Source: an uncultured Paracoccus sp.
Lineage (GTDB): Bacteria; Pseudomonadota; Alphaproteobacteria; Rhodobacterales; Rhodobacteraceae
Reading direction: 5' to 3'
NCBI RefSeq assembly: GCF_947487305.1
Contig: NZ_CANKWH010000004.1
Coordinates: 62,001 to 126,000 of the forward strand
Length of the DNA: 64,000 bases
Within the stretch, counting starts at the first letter, position 1. Every line of letters starts with the position of its first letter. Under the pieces are notes generated by a model, which saw nothing but the letters and a program-made list of their open reading frames with translations, made no database searches and was not told the origin of the DNA. A program made the position numbers and the translations under genes. Below, one piece after another: positions 39,909 to 47,476 of the stretch.

Positions 39909-39975
39909 TTTTCAGAAAAATTGCGCCTCTGGGCAGCCCCGCGTTATCCTGCGATCAACCTGAAGGAGGATCGTC

Positions 39976-41166
39976 ATGAGCACCCAGAACCCCGTCTTCA
40001 TTCCCGGCCCGACCAACATCCCCGAGGTGCTGCGCAAGGCCGTGGACATGCCGACGATCGACCACCGCAGCCCGGTCTTCGGCAAGATCCTGCATCCCGC
40101 GCTGGAAGGCGTGAAGAAGGTGCTGAAAACCGAGAAGGGCCAGATCTTCGTCTTCCCCTCGACCGGAACCGGTGGCTGGGAAACCGCGATCAGCAACACG
40201 CTGTCGCCCGGCGACAAGGTTCTGGCCACCCGCAACGGCATGTTCAGCCATCGCTGGATCGACATGTGCCAGCGCCACGGCCTCGACATGAACGTCGTCA
40301 CCCAGGAGTGGGGCGATGGCGTTCCCGCCGACAGGTTCGAAGAGATCCTGACAGCTGACAAGAACCACGAGATCAAGGCGGTTCTGGCGACGCATAACGA
40401 GACCGCGACCGGCGTGCGTTCCGACATTGCCGCCGTCCGCCGCGCGCTGGATGCGGCCGGCCACCCGGCGCTGCTTCTGGTCGACGGGGTCAGCTCGATC
40501 GCCTGCTATGATTTCCGCATGGACGAATGGGGCGTCGATATTGCCGTCACCGGCAGCCAGAAGGGCTTCATGCTGCCGCCGGGTCTGGCGATCGTCGGCT
40601 TCTCGCCGAAGGCCATGGCTGCGGTCGAGACGGCGAAACTGCCGCGCACCTTTTTTGACATCCGCGACATGGCCAAGGGCTATGCCGCCAACGGCTTCCC
40701 CTATACCCCGCCGGTCGGCCTCTTGAACGGGCTGAACGTCGCCTGCGAGATGCTGCTGGACGAGGGGCTGGAGAATGTCTTTGCCCGCCATAACCGCATC
40801 GCCGAGGGTGTGCGCCAGGCCGTCTTTGCCTGGGGGATGCAGCTTTGTGCCAAGCGGCCCGAGCTATACTCGGACAGCGTCAGCGCCATCCGCGTGCCGG
40901 AAGGGTTCGATGCCAACAAGATCGTCAGCCATGCGCTGAACGCCTATGGCGTCGCCTTCGGCACCGGGCTTGGCGATGTCGCCGGCAAGGTCTTCCGCAT
41001 CGGCCACCTGGGCAGCCTGACCGATGTCATGGCGCTGTCGGGCATCGCCACGGCGGAAATGGTCATGGCCGATCTGGGTCTGCCGGTGAAACTGGGCAGC
41101 GGCGTCGCCGCCGCGCAGGAGCATTACCGCCAGAGCCTCGCCAGCGCCCAGAAGGCTGCCGCGTGA
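39976..41166 (+). CDS. bhcA: Aspartate-glyoxylate aminotransferase
   Basis: First BHAC enzyme: moves the amino group of aspartate to glyoxylate, giving glycine and oxaloacetate. The 396-residue class V PLP aminotransferase has IPGPTNIPEVLRKAVDMPTIDHRSPVF, PSTGTGGWETAISNTLSPGD, DGVSSIACYDFRMDEWGVDIAVTGSQKGFMLPPG with the PLP lysine Lys196. The closest general family is serine-glyoxylate/alanine-glyoxylate aminotransferase; the exact donor is assigned from the four-gene cluster. GAAGGAGG gives a strong ribosome binding site. It overlaps bhcB by one base (TGATG). Confidence 0.94.
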   Translation: MSTQNPVFIPGPTNIPEVLRKAVDMPTIDHRSPVFGKILHPALEGVKKVLKTEKGQIFVFPSTGTGGWETAISNTLSPGDKVLATRNGMFSHRWIDMCQRHGLDMNVVTQEWGDGVPADRFEEILTADKNHEIKAVLATHNETATGVRSDIAAVRRALDAAGHPALLLVDGVSSIACYDFRMDEWGVDIAVTGSQKGFMLPPGLAIVGFSPKAMAAVETAKLPRTFFDIRDMAKGYAANGFPYTPPVGLLNGLNVACEMLLDEGLENVFARHNRIAEGVRQAVFAWGMQLCAKRPELYSDSVSAIRVPEGFDANKIVSHALNAYGVAFGTGLGDVAGKVFRIGHLGSLTDVMALSGIATAEMVMADLGLPVKLGSGVAAAQEHYRQSLASAQKAAA

Positions 41167-42128
41167 TGAAGGACGCCAAGATGTATATTCCCAGCTATGA
41201 CGACATGCTGGCCGCGCATGAGCGGATCAAGCCGCATATCCGCCGCACGCCGGTCCGGGTGTCAGATTACCTGAACGGTCTCAGCGGCGCGCAGCTGTTC
41301 TTCAAATGCGAGAATTTCCAGGAGCCGGGGGCCTTCAAGGTCCGCGGTGCCTCGAACGCGGTCTTCGGTCTCGACGAGGCGCAGGCGGCAAAGGGCGTCG
41401 CCACCCACAGCTCGGGCAACCATGCCTCCTGTCTCAGCTATGCGGCGATGCTGCGTGGCATCCCTTGCAACGTGGTCATGCCGCGCACCGCGCCGCAGGC
41501 CAAGAAGGACACCGTGCGCCGCTATGGTGGCGTCATCACCGAATGCGAGCCCTCGACCTCTGCGCGCGAGGAAGCCTTCGCCAAGGTGCAGGCCGCAACC
41601 GGGGGCGATTTCGTCCATCCCTATAACGACCCGCGCGTGATCGCCGGGCAGGGGACCTGCGCCAAGGAGTTGATCGAACAGACCGACGGCCTCGACATGG
41701 TGATTGCACCCATCGGCGGCGGCGGCATGATCTCGGGCACCTGCCTGACGCTGTCGACGCTGGCGCCCGAGACGCAGGTGATCGCCGCCGAGCCGGAAAC
41801 GGCTGACGACGCCTATCGCAGCTTCAAGGCCGGCCACATCATCGCCGATGACGCCCCGAAAAGCATCGCGGATGGGTTGTTGGTGCCGCTGAAGGACCTG
41901 ACCTGGCATTTCGTGTCGAACAACGTCTCCGAGATCTTCACCGCCTCCGAGACCGAGATCGTCGATGCGATGAAGCTGATCTGGAAGCATCTGCGCGTAG
42001 TGGCGGAACCCAGCAGTTCCGTGCCGCTGGCCTGCATCCTGAAAAATCCCGAATTCTTCGCCGGCAAGCGCGTCGGCATCATCATCACCGGCGGCAATGT
42101 CGATCTCGACAAGCTGCCCTGGATCTGA
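41166..42128 (+). CDS. bhcB: Beta-hydroxyaspartate dehydratase
   Basis: Third BHAC step: removes water from erythro-beta-hydroxyaspartate to give iminosuccinate. The 320-residue fold-type II PLP enzyme resembles serine/threonine dehydratases: KCENFQEPGAFKVRGASNAV with Lys58, ATHSSGNHASCLSYAA, IGGGGMISG as phosphate loop. ATG at 41166 overlaps the bhcA stop; an internal ATG at 41181 is an alternative. A longer frame to 40845 lies in bhcA and is rejected. Confidence 0.94.
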   Translation: MKDAKMYIPSYDDMLAAHERIKPHIRRTPVRVSDYLNGLSGAQLFFKCENFQEPGAFKVRGASNAVFGLDEAQAAKGVATHSSGNHASCLSYAAMLRGIPCNVVMPRTAPQAKKDTVRRYGGVITECEPSTSAREEAFAKVQAATGGDFVHPYNDPRVIAGQGTCAKELIEQTDGLDMVIAPIGGGGMISGTCLTLSTLAPETQVIAAEPETADDAYRSFKAGHIIADDAPKSIADGLLVPLKDLTWHFVSNNVSEIFTASETEIVDAMKLIWKHLRVVAEPSSSVPLACILKNPEFFAGKRVGIIITGGNVDLDKLPWI

Positions 42129-42139
42129 GGACGAAACCG

Positions 42140-43303
42140 ATGAACGCACCCGTGAATTTTGAAGGTCTGGAAGTCGGCTATGACGTGCCTGCGCTGCCGG
42201 GCATGGACGAGAAGGACATCCAGACGCCCTGTCTGATCCTCGATCTGGACGCGCTGGAACGCAACATCAAGAAGATGGGCGACTATGCCAAGGCGCATGG
42301 GATGCGCCACCGCAGCCACGGCAAGATGCACAAGTCGGTCGATGTGCAGAAGCTTCAGGAAAAGCTGGGCGGGGCGGTTGGCGTCTGCTGCCAGAAGGTC
42401 TCCGAGGCCGAGGTCTTCGCCCGTGGCGGGATCAAGGACATCCTGGTGTCGAACCAGGTCCGCGATGCGCAGAAGATCGACCGTCTGGCACGCCTGCCGA
42501 AATTCGGCTCTAAGATCATCGTCTGCGTCGATGACCTGGCCAATGTCGCCGACCTGTCGGCGGCGGCGCAGAAGCATGGCACCGAACTGGGCGTTTTCGT
42601 CGAAATCGATTGCGGCGCCGGTCGCTGCGGGGTGAAGACCGCCGAGGCCGTGGTCGAGATCGCGCAGGCTGTCGAGGCTGCCCCGAACCTGACATTCGTC
42701 GGCATCCAGGCCTATCAGGGCGCGATGCAGCACATGGACAGCTATGCCGACCGCAAGGCCAAGCTGGATGCGGCCATCGCGCAGGTGGCCGAGGCCGTTG
42801 ACGCGCTGAAGGCCGTGGGCATCACCCCGGAACTGGTTTCGGGCGGCGGCACCGGCAGCTACTATTTCGAAAGCGCCTCGGGCGTCTATAACGAGCTTCA
42901 GTGCGGCTCCTATGCCTTCATGGATGCCGATTACGGCCGCATCCTCGACGAGAACGGCCAGCGCATCGACCGGGGCGAATGGGAAAACGCGCTGTTCATC
43001 CTGACCTCGGTCATGAGCCACGCGAAAGCCGACAAGGCGATCTGCGATGCCGGTCTGAAGGCGCAGTCGGTCGATAGCGGCTTGCCGGTCATCTATGGCC
43101 GCGACGATGTGAAATACATCAAGTGCAGCGACGAGCATGGCGTGATCGAGGACGCCAATGGCGTCCTCAAGGTGAACGACAAGCTGCGGCTGGTGCCGGG
43201 CCATTGCGATCCGACCTGCAACGTCCATGACTGGTATGTCGGTGTGCGGAACGGCAAGGTCGAAACGCTGTGGCCGGTCTCGGCGCGCGGGAAGGCCTAT
43301 TGA
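42140..43303 (+). CDS. bhcC: Erythro-beta-hydroxyaspartate aldolase
   Basis: Second BHAC step: condenses glycine and glyoxylate to beta-hydroxyaspartate. The 387-residue fold-type III PLP protein belongs to the D-threonine aldolase/DSD1 family: TPCLILDLDALERNIKKMGDYAKAHGMRHRSHGKMHKS with PLP lysine Lys62, and the C-terminal metal-site region DKLRLVPGHCDPTCNVHDWYVG with His and Cys. It lies 11 bases after bhcB and overlaps bhcD by one base (TGATG). Confidence 0.94.
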   Translation: MNAPVNFEGLEVGYDVPALPGMDEKDIQTPCLILDLDALERNIKKMGDYAKAHGMRHRSHGKMHKSVDVQKLQEKLGGAVGVCCQKVSEAEVFARGGIKDILVSNQVRDAQKIDRLARLPKFGSKIIVCVDDLANVADLSAAAQKHGTELGVFVEIDCGAGRCGVKTAEAVVEIAQAVEAAPNLTFVGIQAYQGAMQHMDSYADRKAKLDAAIAQVAEAVDALKAVGITPELVSGGGTGSYYFESASGVYNELQCGSYAFMDADYGRILDENGQRIDRGEWENALFILTSVMSHAKADKAICDAGLKAQSVDSGLPVIYGRDDVKYIKCSDEHGVIEDANGVLKVNDKLRLVPGHCDPTCNVHDWYVGVRNGKVETLWPVSARGKAY

Positions 43304-44265
43304 TGTGGGTCGTTCCTGAAAGCGAGATCGCCGGGCTGATGACGCCCGAAGCGGCCTTCGATGCGGTCGAGGCGGTCTTCGCCTCGATGGCGCGGGGCGA
43401 GGCCTATAACTTCCCCGTGGTGCGCGAGGCCATCGGCCATGAGGACGCGCTTTACGGCTTCAAGGGCGGCTTCGACCGCGCGGCGCTGAACCTCGGGCTG
43501 AAGGCCGGGGGTTACTGGCCGAACAACCAGAAACACGGGCTCATCAACCATCAGTCCACCGTGTTTCTCTTCGATGCCGATACCGGCAAGGTCGCGGCGG
43601 CGGTGGGTGGCAACCTGCTGACCGCGCTGCGCACGGCGGCCTCCAGCGCCATCTCGATCAAGCATCTGGCGCCCGCAGGCGCGGAAGTGCTGGGCATGAT
43701 CGGCGCTGGCCACCAGGCGCAGTTCCAGCTGCGTTCGGCGGCGGCCAGTGGCCGGTTCACCCGCGTCTTGGGCTGGAACCCGCATCCCGAGATGCTGGCG
43801 CGCCTTGGCGAGACGGCGGCAGAGCTGGGCCTGCCCTTCGAGGCGGTCGAGCTGGACCGGCTGGGCGCTGAGGCGGACGTGATCATCTCGATCACCTCGG
43901 CCTTCTCGCCGCTGCTTCTCGACGCGCATGTGAAGGGTCCGACCCATATCGCCGCCATGGGCACCGACACCAAGGGCAAGCAGGAACTGGACCCGGCGCT
44001 GGTCGCGCGGGCGCGGCTGTTCACCGACGAGCTTGCCCAATCGCTGAGCATCGGGGAATTCCAGCATGCCAGCGCGCAGAACCTGATTTCCGACAGCGAT
44101 GTCACCGCGATCGGCCGGGTCATCACCGGCGATCACGAGGGGCGCGGCGATGCGGAAATCACCATCTTCGACGGCACCGGCGTCGGCCTGCAGGACCTTG
44201 CGGTCGCTGCCGCCGTGGTCGAGCTGGCACGGCAACAGGGAAAGGCCCAAAAGGTCGATATCTGA
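43303..44265 (+). CDS. bhcD: Iminosuccinate reductase
   Basis: Last BHAC step: reduces iminosuccinate with NAD(P)H to aspartate, renewing the amino donor. The 320-residue protein is of the ornithine cyclodeaminase/mu-crystallin family: GGNLLTALRTAASSAISIKHLAPAGAEVLGMIGAGHQAQFQLR with the Rossmann loop GxGxxA/Q near residue 133, and ITIFDGTGVGLQDLAVAAAVVELA at the end. The ATG at 43303 overlaps the bhcC stop; the frame open to 43270 is within bhcC. Confidence 0.94.
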   Translation: MWVVPESEIAGLMTPEAAFDAVEAVFASMARGEAYNFPVVREAIGHEDALYGFKGGFDRAALNLGLKAGGYWPNNQKHGLINHQSTVFLFDADTGKVAAAVGGNLLTALRTAASSAISIKHLAPAGAEVLGMIGAGHQAQFQLRSAAASGRFTRVLGWNPHPEMLARLGETAAELGLPFEAVELDRLGAEADVIISITSAFSPLLLDAHVKGPTHIAAMGTDTKGKQELDPALVARARLFTDELAQSLSIGEFQHASAQNLISDSDVTAIGRVITGDHEGRGDAEITIFDGTGVGLQDLAVAAAVVELARQQGKAQKVDI

Positions 44266-44303
44266 TATTATCCGAGTGACATCGGTGGAATGGGAGGTCC
44301 GCA

Positions 44304-45788
44304 ATGTCTGACGCTACATACCAGCCCATGGGAGGGGTTCATCCGGTGGATGAACGCCTGCCCACGGGGAAATTGATTACCTTGGGCTTCCAGCATGTGC
44401 TGGTGATGTATGCCGGCGCCATCGCCGTGCCGCTGATCGTGGGCCGGGCGCTGCAACTGTCGCCCGAGGAGGTGGCCTTCCTGATCTCGGCCGACCTCTT
44501 CGTCTGCGGCGTGGCGACGCTGATCCAGAGCATGGGGATGACCCAGTATTTCGGCATCAAGCTGCCGGTCATGATGGGCGTGACCTTTGCCGCCGTCGGC
44601 CCGATGGTCGCCATTGCCGGCCAGAACCCGGGGCAGGAGGGGGCGCGGGCACTGTTCGGTGCCATCATCGCGGCGGGGGCGATTGCCATTCTTCTGGCAC
44701 CGCTGATCAGCCGGATGCTGCGCTTCTTCCCGCCGGTTGTGACCGGCACGGTGATCCTTGCGATTGGCATCAGCCTCATGCCCATCGGCATCAACTGGAT
44801 CTTTGGCCTGCAGGTCGGCCCGACCGCGCCCATGGTCGTCGATCCGGCGCAGCAGGCCTGGCTGGAGGGCGCCATCGCCGCCGGCGGCGTGCCCGAGGGG
44901 GTGAAGCTTGCCGCCAGCGTGCCGAACCCGCTTTACGCCAATGGCGGCAACATGCTGATCGCGGTGCTGGTGCTGGGCACGATCCTTGCGGTCTCGCGGC
45001 TGGCCACCGGCTTCCTGTCGAACATTTCGGTGCTGATCGGCATCGTGGTCGGCGGGATCGCTGCCGCCTCGATGGGGATGATGCATTTCGACAAGGTCGG
45101 CGAGGCCAGCTGGTTCGCCATCATCAAGCCCTTCCATTTCGGCATGCCCACCTTTGACCCGATCATGGTGCTGACCATGGTGCTCGTGATGATCGTGGTG
45201 ATGATCGAGTCGACCGGGATGTTCCTGGCGCTTTCCGAGATGTGCAAGAAGCCCGTCAACCAGAAGACGCTGGCCGCCGGTCTGCGCGCCGATGGGCTGG
45301 GAACGATGCTGGGCGGGATCTTCAACACCTTCCCCTATACGTCCTTCTCGCAGAATGTCGGGCTGGTCGGCGTCACCGGCATCCGCTCGCGCTATGTCTG
45401 CGTCGCCGGGGGCCTGATCATGATCGTGCTGGGGCTGATCCCGAAGATGGGTGCGCTGGTCGAAAGCCTGCCGACCACGGTTCTGGGCGGCGCCGGTCTG
45501 GTGATGTTCGGCATGGTGGCGGCAACCGGGGTGCGCATCCTCAGCCGCGTCGACTTCGCCAGCAACCGCAACAACCTGTTCGTGGTGGCGATCTCGATCG
45601 GCATGGCGATGATCCCGCTGGTGGCGCCGAACTTCCAGCAATGGTTGCCCCATGGCATCCACCCGCTGATCCATTCGGGGATCCTGTTGGCAGCAATCAG
45701 CGCGGTGTTCCTGAACTGGTTCTACAACGGCGCGCCCTCGGTCAACGAGGACGAGCTGGCGGCGGCCGGAAAGCTGGCCGACCACTGA
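44304..45788 (+). CDS. NCS2/NAT-family xanthine or uric acid permease
   Basis: A 494-residue transporter with about 14 membrane segments. It has the NAT signature QNVGLVGVTGI (Q-N-x-G-x-x-x-x-T) and KLPVMMGVTFAAVGPMVAIA, GFQHVLVMYAGAIAVPLI, typical of XanQ/UacT-type xanthine and urate carriers rather than uracil carriers. It starts 38 bases after bhcD behind a good GGGAGG site and has no separate terminator upstream, so cotranscription with bhcABCD is plausible. Purine breakdown yields glyoxylate, the BHAC substrate. The substrate is inferred from family and context. Confidence 0.9.
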   Translation: MSDATYQPMGGVHPVDERLPTGKLITLGFQHVLVMYAGAIAVPLIVGRALQLSPEEVAFLISADLFVCGVATLIQSMGMTQYFGIKLPVMMGVTFAAVGPMVAIAGQNPGQEGARALFGAIIAAGAIAILLAPLISRMLRFFPPVVTGTVILAIGISLMPIGINWIFGLQVGPTAPMVVDPAQQAWLEGAIAAGGVPEGVKLAASVPNPLYANGGNMLIAVLVLGTILAVSRLATGFLSNISVLIGIVVGGIAAASMGMMHFDKVGEASWFAIIKPFHFGMPTFDPIMVLTMVLVMIVVMIESTGMFLALSEMCKKPVNQKTLAAGLRADGLGTMLGGIFNTFPYTSFSQNVGLVGVTGIRSRYVCVAGGLIMIVLGLIPKMGALVESLPTTVLGGAGLVMFGMVAATGVRILSRVDFASNRNNLFVVAISIGMAMIPLVAPNFQQWLPHGIHPLIHSGILLAAISAVFLNWFYNGAPSVNEDELAAAGKLADH

Positions 45789-45798
45789 ACCAAGGAGC

Positions 45799-46344
45799 TT
45801 ACGACGATGGGGGCGGTCCTTCTGGGCCGCCCTTTTCCGTTGCCTGCGGCTCGGCCAGAAGCTCCTCCATGAAGATGCTGAACAGCTGCGCCCGGCCATC
45901 GACGCCGGCCTTGGCATAGATGCTGGCGGATTGCGCCCGGATGGTGCCAACCGCCACACCACGCAGCTTGGCGATGGCGTCATTGTCGAATCCCTTCAGC
46001 ATCAGCAGCGCCACCTCGCGTTCCGCCGCCGTCAGCTGCCAGCGGTCGAAGAAGCCGCCGATCAGTCCGGCCATGTCGCCCCGTGCCGCGCGGATGCCGC
46101 GATCGAGGCTGTCCATCCGGTTCTGCATCTCGCGCAGTTCCAGCATCATCAGCCCAAGGCTGATGAACAGCGCCACGGTCGCCATCAGCTCCAGCGCGAT
46201 ATGCCAGCCCAGCCCGTATTCGCCCAGATCGGCGAAGACATCGATGATGAAGAAGACCGCCGCCAGCGCCAGCACCACGATCAGAACGGCCAGCGTCGCC
46301 GCCCGCCGTTCATCGCGCGAGGTCGTTGGCAGGCGCAGCCTCAT
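45799..46344 (-). CDS. Membrane-anchored LuxR-type helix-turn-helix protein
   Basis: A 181-residue protein with two N-terminal membrane helices (about 17-36 and 49-69), a short coiled-coil linker (about 66-90; LELREMQNRMDSLDRGIRAARGD) and a C-terminal LuxR-type helix-turn-helix (about 103-160; LTAAEREVALLMLKGFDNDAIAKLRGVAVGTIRAQSASIYAKAGVDGRAQLFSIFMEEL). A DNA-binding domain attached directly to the membrane suggests a one-component sensor. The ATG at 46344 overlaps the cytochrome b561 stop, so both are made together. The 3' end carries the terminator of the opposite permease gene. Confidence 0.85.
   Translation of the reverse strand: MRLRLPTTSRDERRAATLAVLIVVLALAAVFFIIDVFADLGEYGLGWHIALELMATVALFISLGLMMLELREMQNRMDSLDRGIRAARGDMAGLIGGFFDRWQLTAAEREVALLMLKGFDNDAIAKLRGVAVGTIRAQSASIYAKAGVDGRAQLFSIFMEELLAEPQATEKGGPEGPPPSS
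45811..45836 (+). terminator. Rho-independent terminator of the permease gene, inside a convergent gene
   Basis: GGGCGGTCC (45811-45819) pairs with GGGCCGCCC (45824-45832) around TTCT, followed by TTTT. It lies 22 bases after the permease stop but within the last codons of the opposite membrane LuxR gene, encoding its Gly/Pro-rich tail. Confidence 0.8.
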
Positions 46345-46925
46345 TCGATGGGCCGGTCCGCCGGGATGCGCTTCTTGCCATCGATCATCGCCCGGACCAG
46401 CGGCACGCCCGTGCGCCATGTATCGAAGATGACCCCGGCGATGTGCAGGATGACCGAAAAAAGCAGCCAGTTGAAAAGGATCTCGTGCATGTCCTCGACC
46501 CAGGAAACGCCGAAAAAGCGTGGGCTTCCCATCATGATCCCCGTGGCAACGATCAGCAGGACCGTGGCCCAGATGTTCCAGACCATCAACGCCCCCAGCG
46601 GGTTATGGGTAAGATGCACCGAGCGGTCGCCGGCGCGCAAGGCGCCGAGATGCCGCAAGGCGCGCGCGGGCGAGGGCGGGAAGGAAATCAGCCGGGCCGG
46701 GCGCGGGCCGATCAACCCCCAGCAAAGCCGGGTGAGGACCAGTGCCAGCGCGACATAGCCGAGGGTTTCGTGCAGCTCGCCCTCGGGGTCGGTGACAAAG
46801 CCGTTGAGGAGGATCACCAGCGCCAGCGACCAGTGGATCAGCCGCACCAGCGGGTCCCAGACCGGGATGACGCGGGGGCTTGCGCCCCCGCCTGCCGCTG
46901 CGGCCGGTGAAACGGAACCGGCCAT
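46341..46925 (-). CDS. Cytochrome b561-family protein
   Basis: A 194-residue diheme membrane cytochrome b of the bacterial b561/NiFe-hydrogenase b type: VWDPLVRLIHWSLALVILLNG, LHETLGYVALALVLTRLCWGLIGP, four helices and candidate heme ligands His31, His52, His147 and His161. Such proteins move electrons between quinol and a periplasmic partner. It lies between a PepSY gene (5-base gap) and the membrane LuxR gene (4-base overlap). The ATG at 46925 is chosen because the frame upstream is the shadow of the PepSY gene. Confidence 0.9.
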   Translation of the reverse strand: MAGSVSPAAAAGGGASPRVIPVWDPLVRLIHWSLALVILLNGFVTDPEGELHETLGYVALALVLTRLCWGLIGPRPARLISFPPSPARALRHLGALRAGDRSVHLTHNPLGALMVWNIWATVLLIVATGIMMGSPRFFGVSWVEDMHEILFNWLLFSVILHIAGVIFDTWRTGVPLVRAMIDGKKRIPADRPIE

Positions 46926-46930
46926 GGCGA

Positions 46931-47191
46931 TCAGTCCTCGCCCATCTTGGTGACTTTGCCGGTTTCGGCCGAGACATAGACCTCCAGCATCTCGTCGCCC
47001 TTCACGGCATAGGCCTCGATCATGCCGTCCTCCATTTCGATCTTGCGGACCTCGTAGCCCATGCCGGTCAGCGCGGTGGTGACGGCCTCCTCGGTCATGC
47101 CCAGTTCGGTATCGACGGCGATGGCCTCGCCCTCGGCAAGGGCAAAGAGGGGCGCGGCGGCCAGAATCGCGGCGAGGGTCAGTTTGCGCAT
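46931..47191 (-). CDS. Small exported PepSY-domain protein
   Basis: An 86-residue protein with a signal peptide (MRKLTLAAILAAAPLFALA) and one PepSY domain (about 25-86; GMTEEAVTTALTGMGYEVRKIEMEDGMIEAYAVKGDEMLEVYVSAETGKVTKMGED). PepSY domains are thought to bind or inhibit partners and often accompany b-type cytochromes and sensor systems. It starts the operon PepSY - cytochrome b561 - membrane LuxR. AGGAA precedes the ATG at 47191. Confidence 0.88.
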   Translation of the reverse strand: MRKLTLAAILAAAPLFALAEGEAIAVDTELGMTEEAVTTALTGMGYEVRKIEMEDGMIEAYAVKGDEMLEVYVSAETGKVTKMGED

Positions 47192-47253
47192 CTTGGGGTT
47201 CCTTTCCTGTATCGGCGCGGCGTTGTGCCTGGGCCTTGGAGAGAAAGAAGCCG

Positions 47254-47315
47254 GGTGCCGCACCAGGCACCATTGGCCGGCGGCTTAGTCGGGCGGTCAT
47301 AAGCTGGCGCTTATG
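47254..47315. repeat. Two inverted repeats in the divergent gap upstream of the PepSY operon
   Basis: The 285-base gap 47192-47476 holds GGTGCC-N6-GGCACC (47254-47271) and CATAAGC-N4-GCTTATG (47298-47315), the latter a perfect 7+4+7 palindrome. Either may bind a regulator, possibly the membrane LuxR protein. A G+C hairpin (CGCGGC-ttt-GCCGCG) follows near 47326-47340. No small gene is visible in the gap. Confidence 0.45.
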
Positions 47316-47476
47316 CGGGTTTCGACGCGGCTTTGCCGCGCCGTCGCGGCGGTCAGGGGCGGTTTTGCCGGATGCGAATTTTCGTCCGGTGCGATAGAGT
47401 GCAAGCGTCGGACAAGGTGGCTTCTGCAGCCATGGTCCCGCCCGCCTGCCGCTGCCCCTGCATGGAAGGTCTGCTG

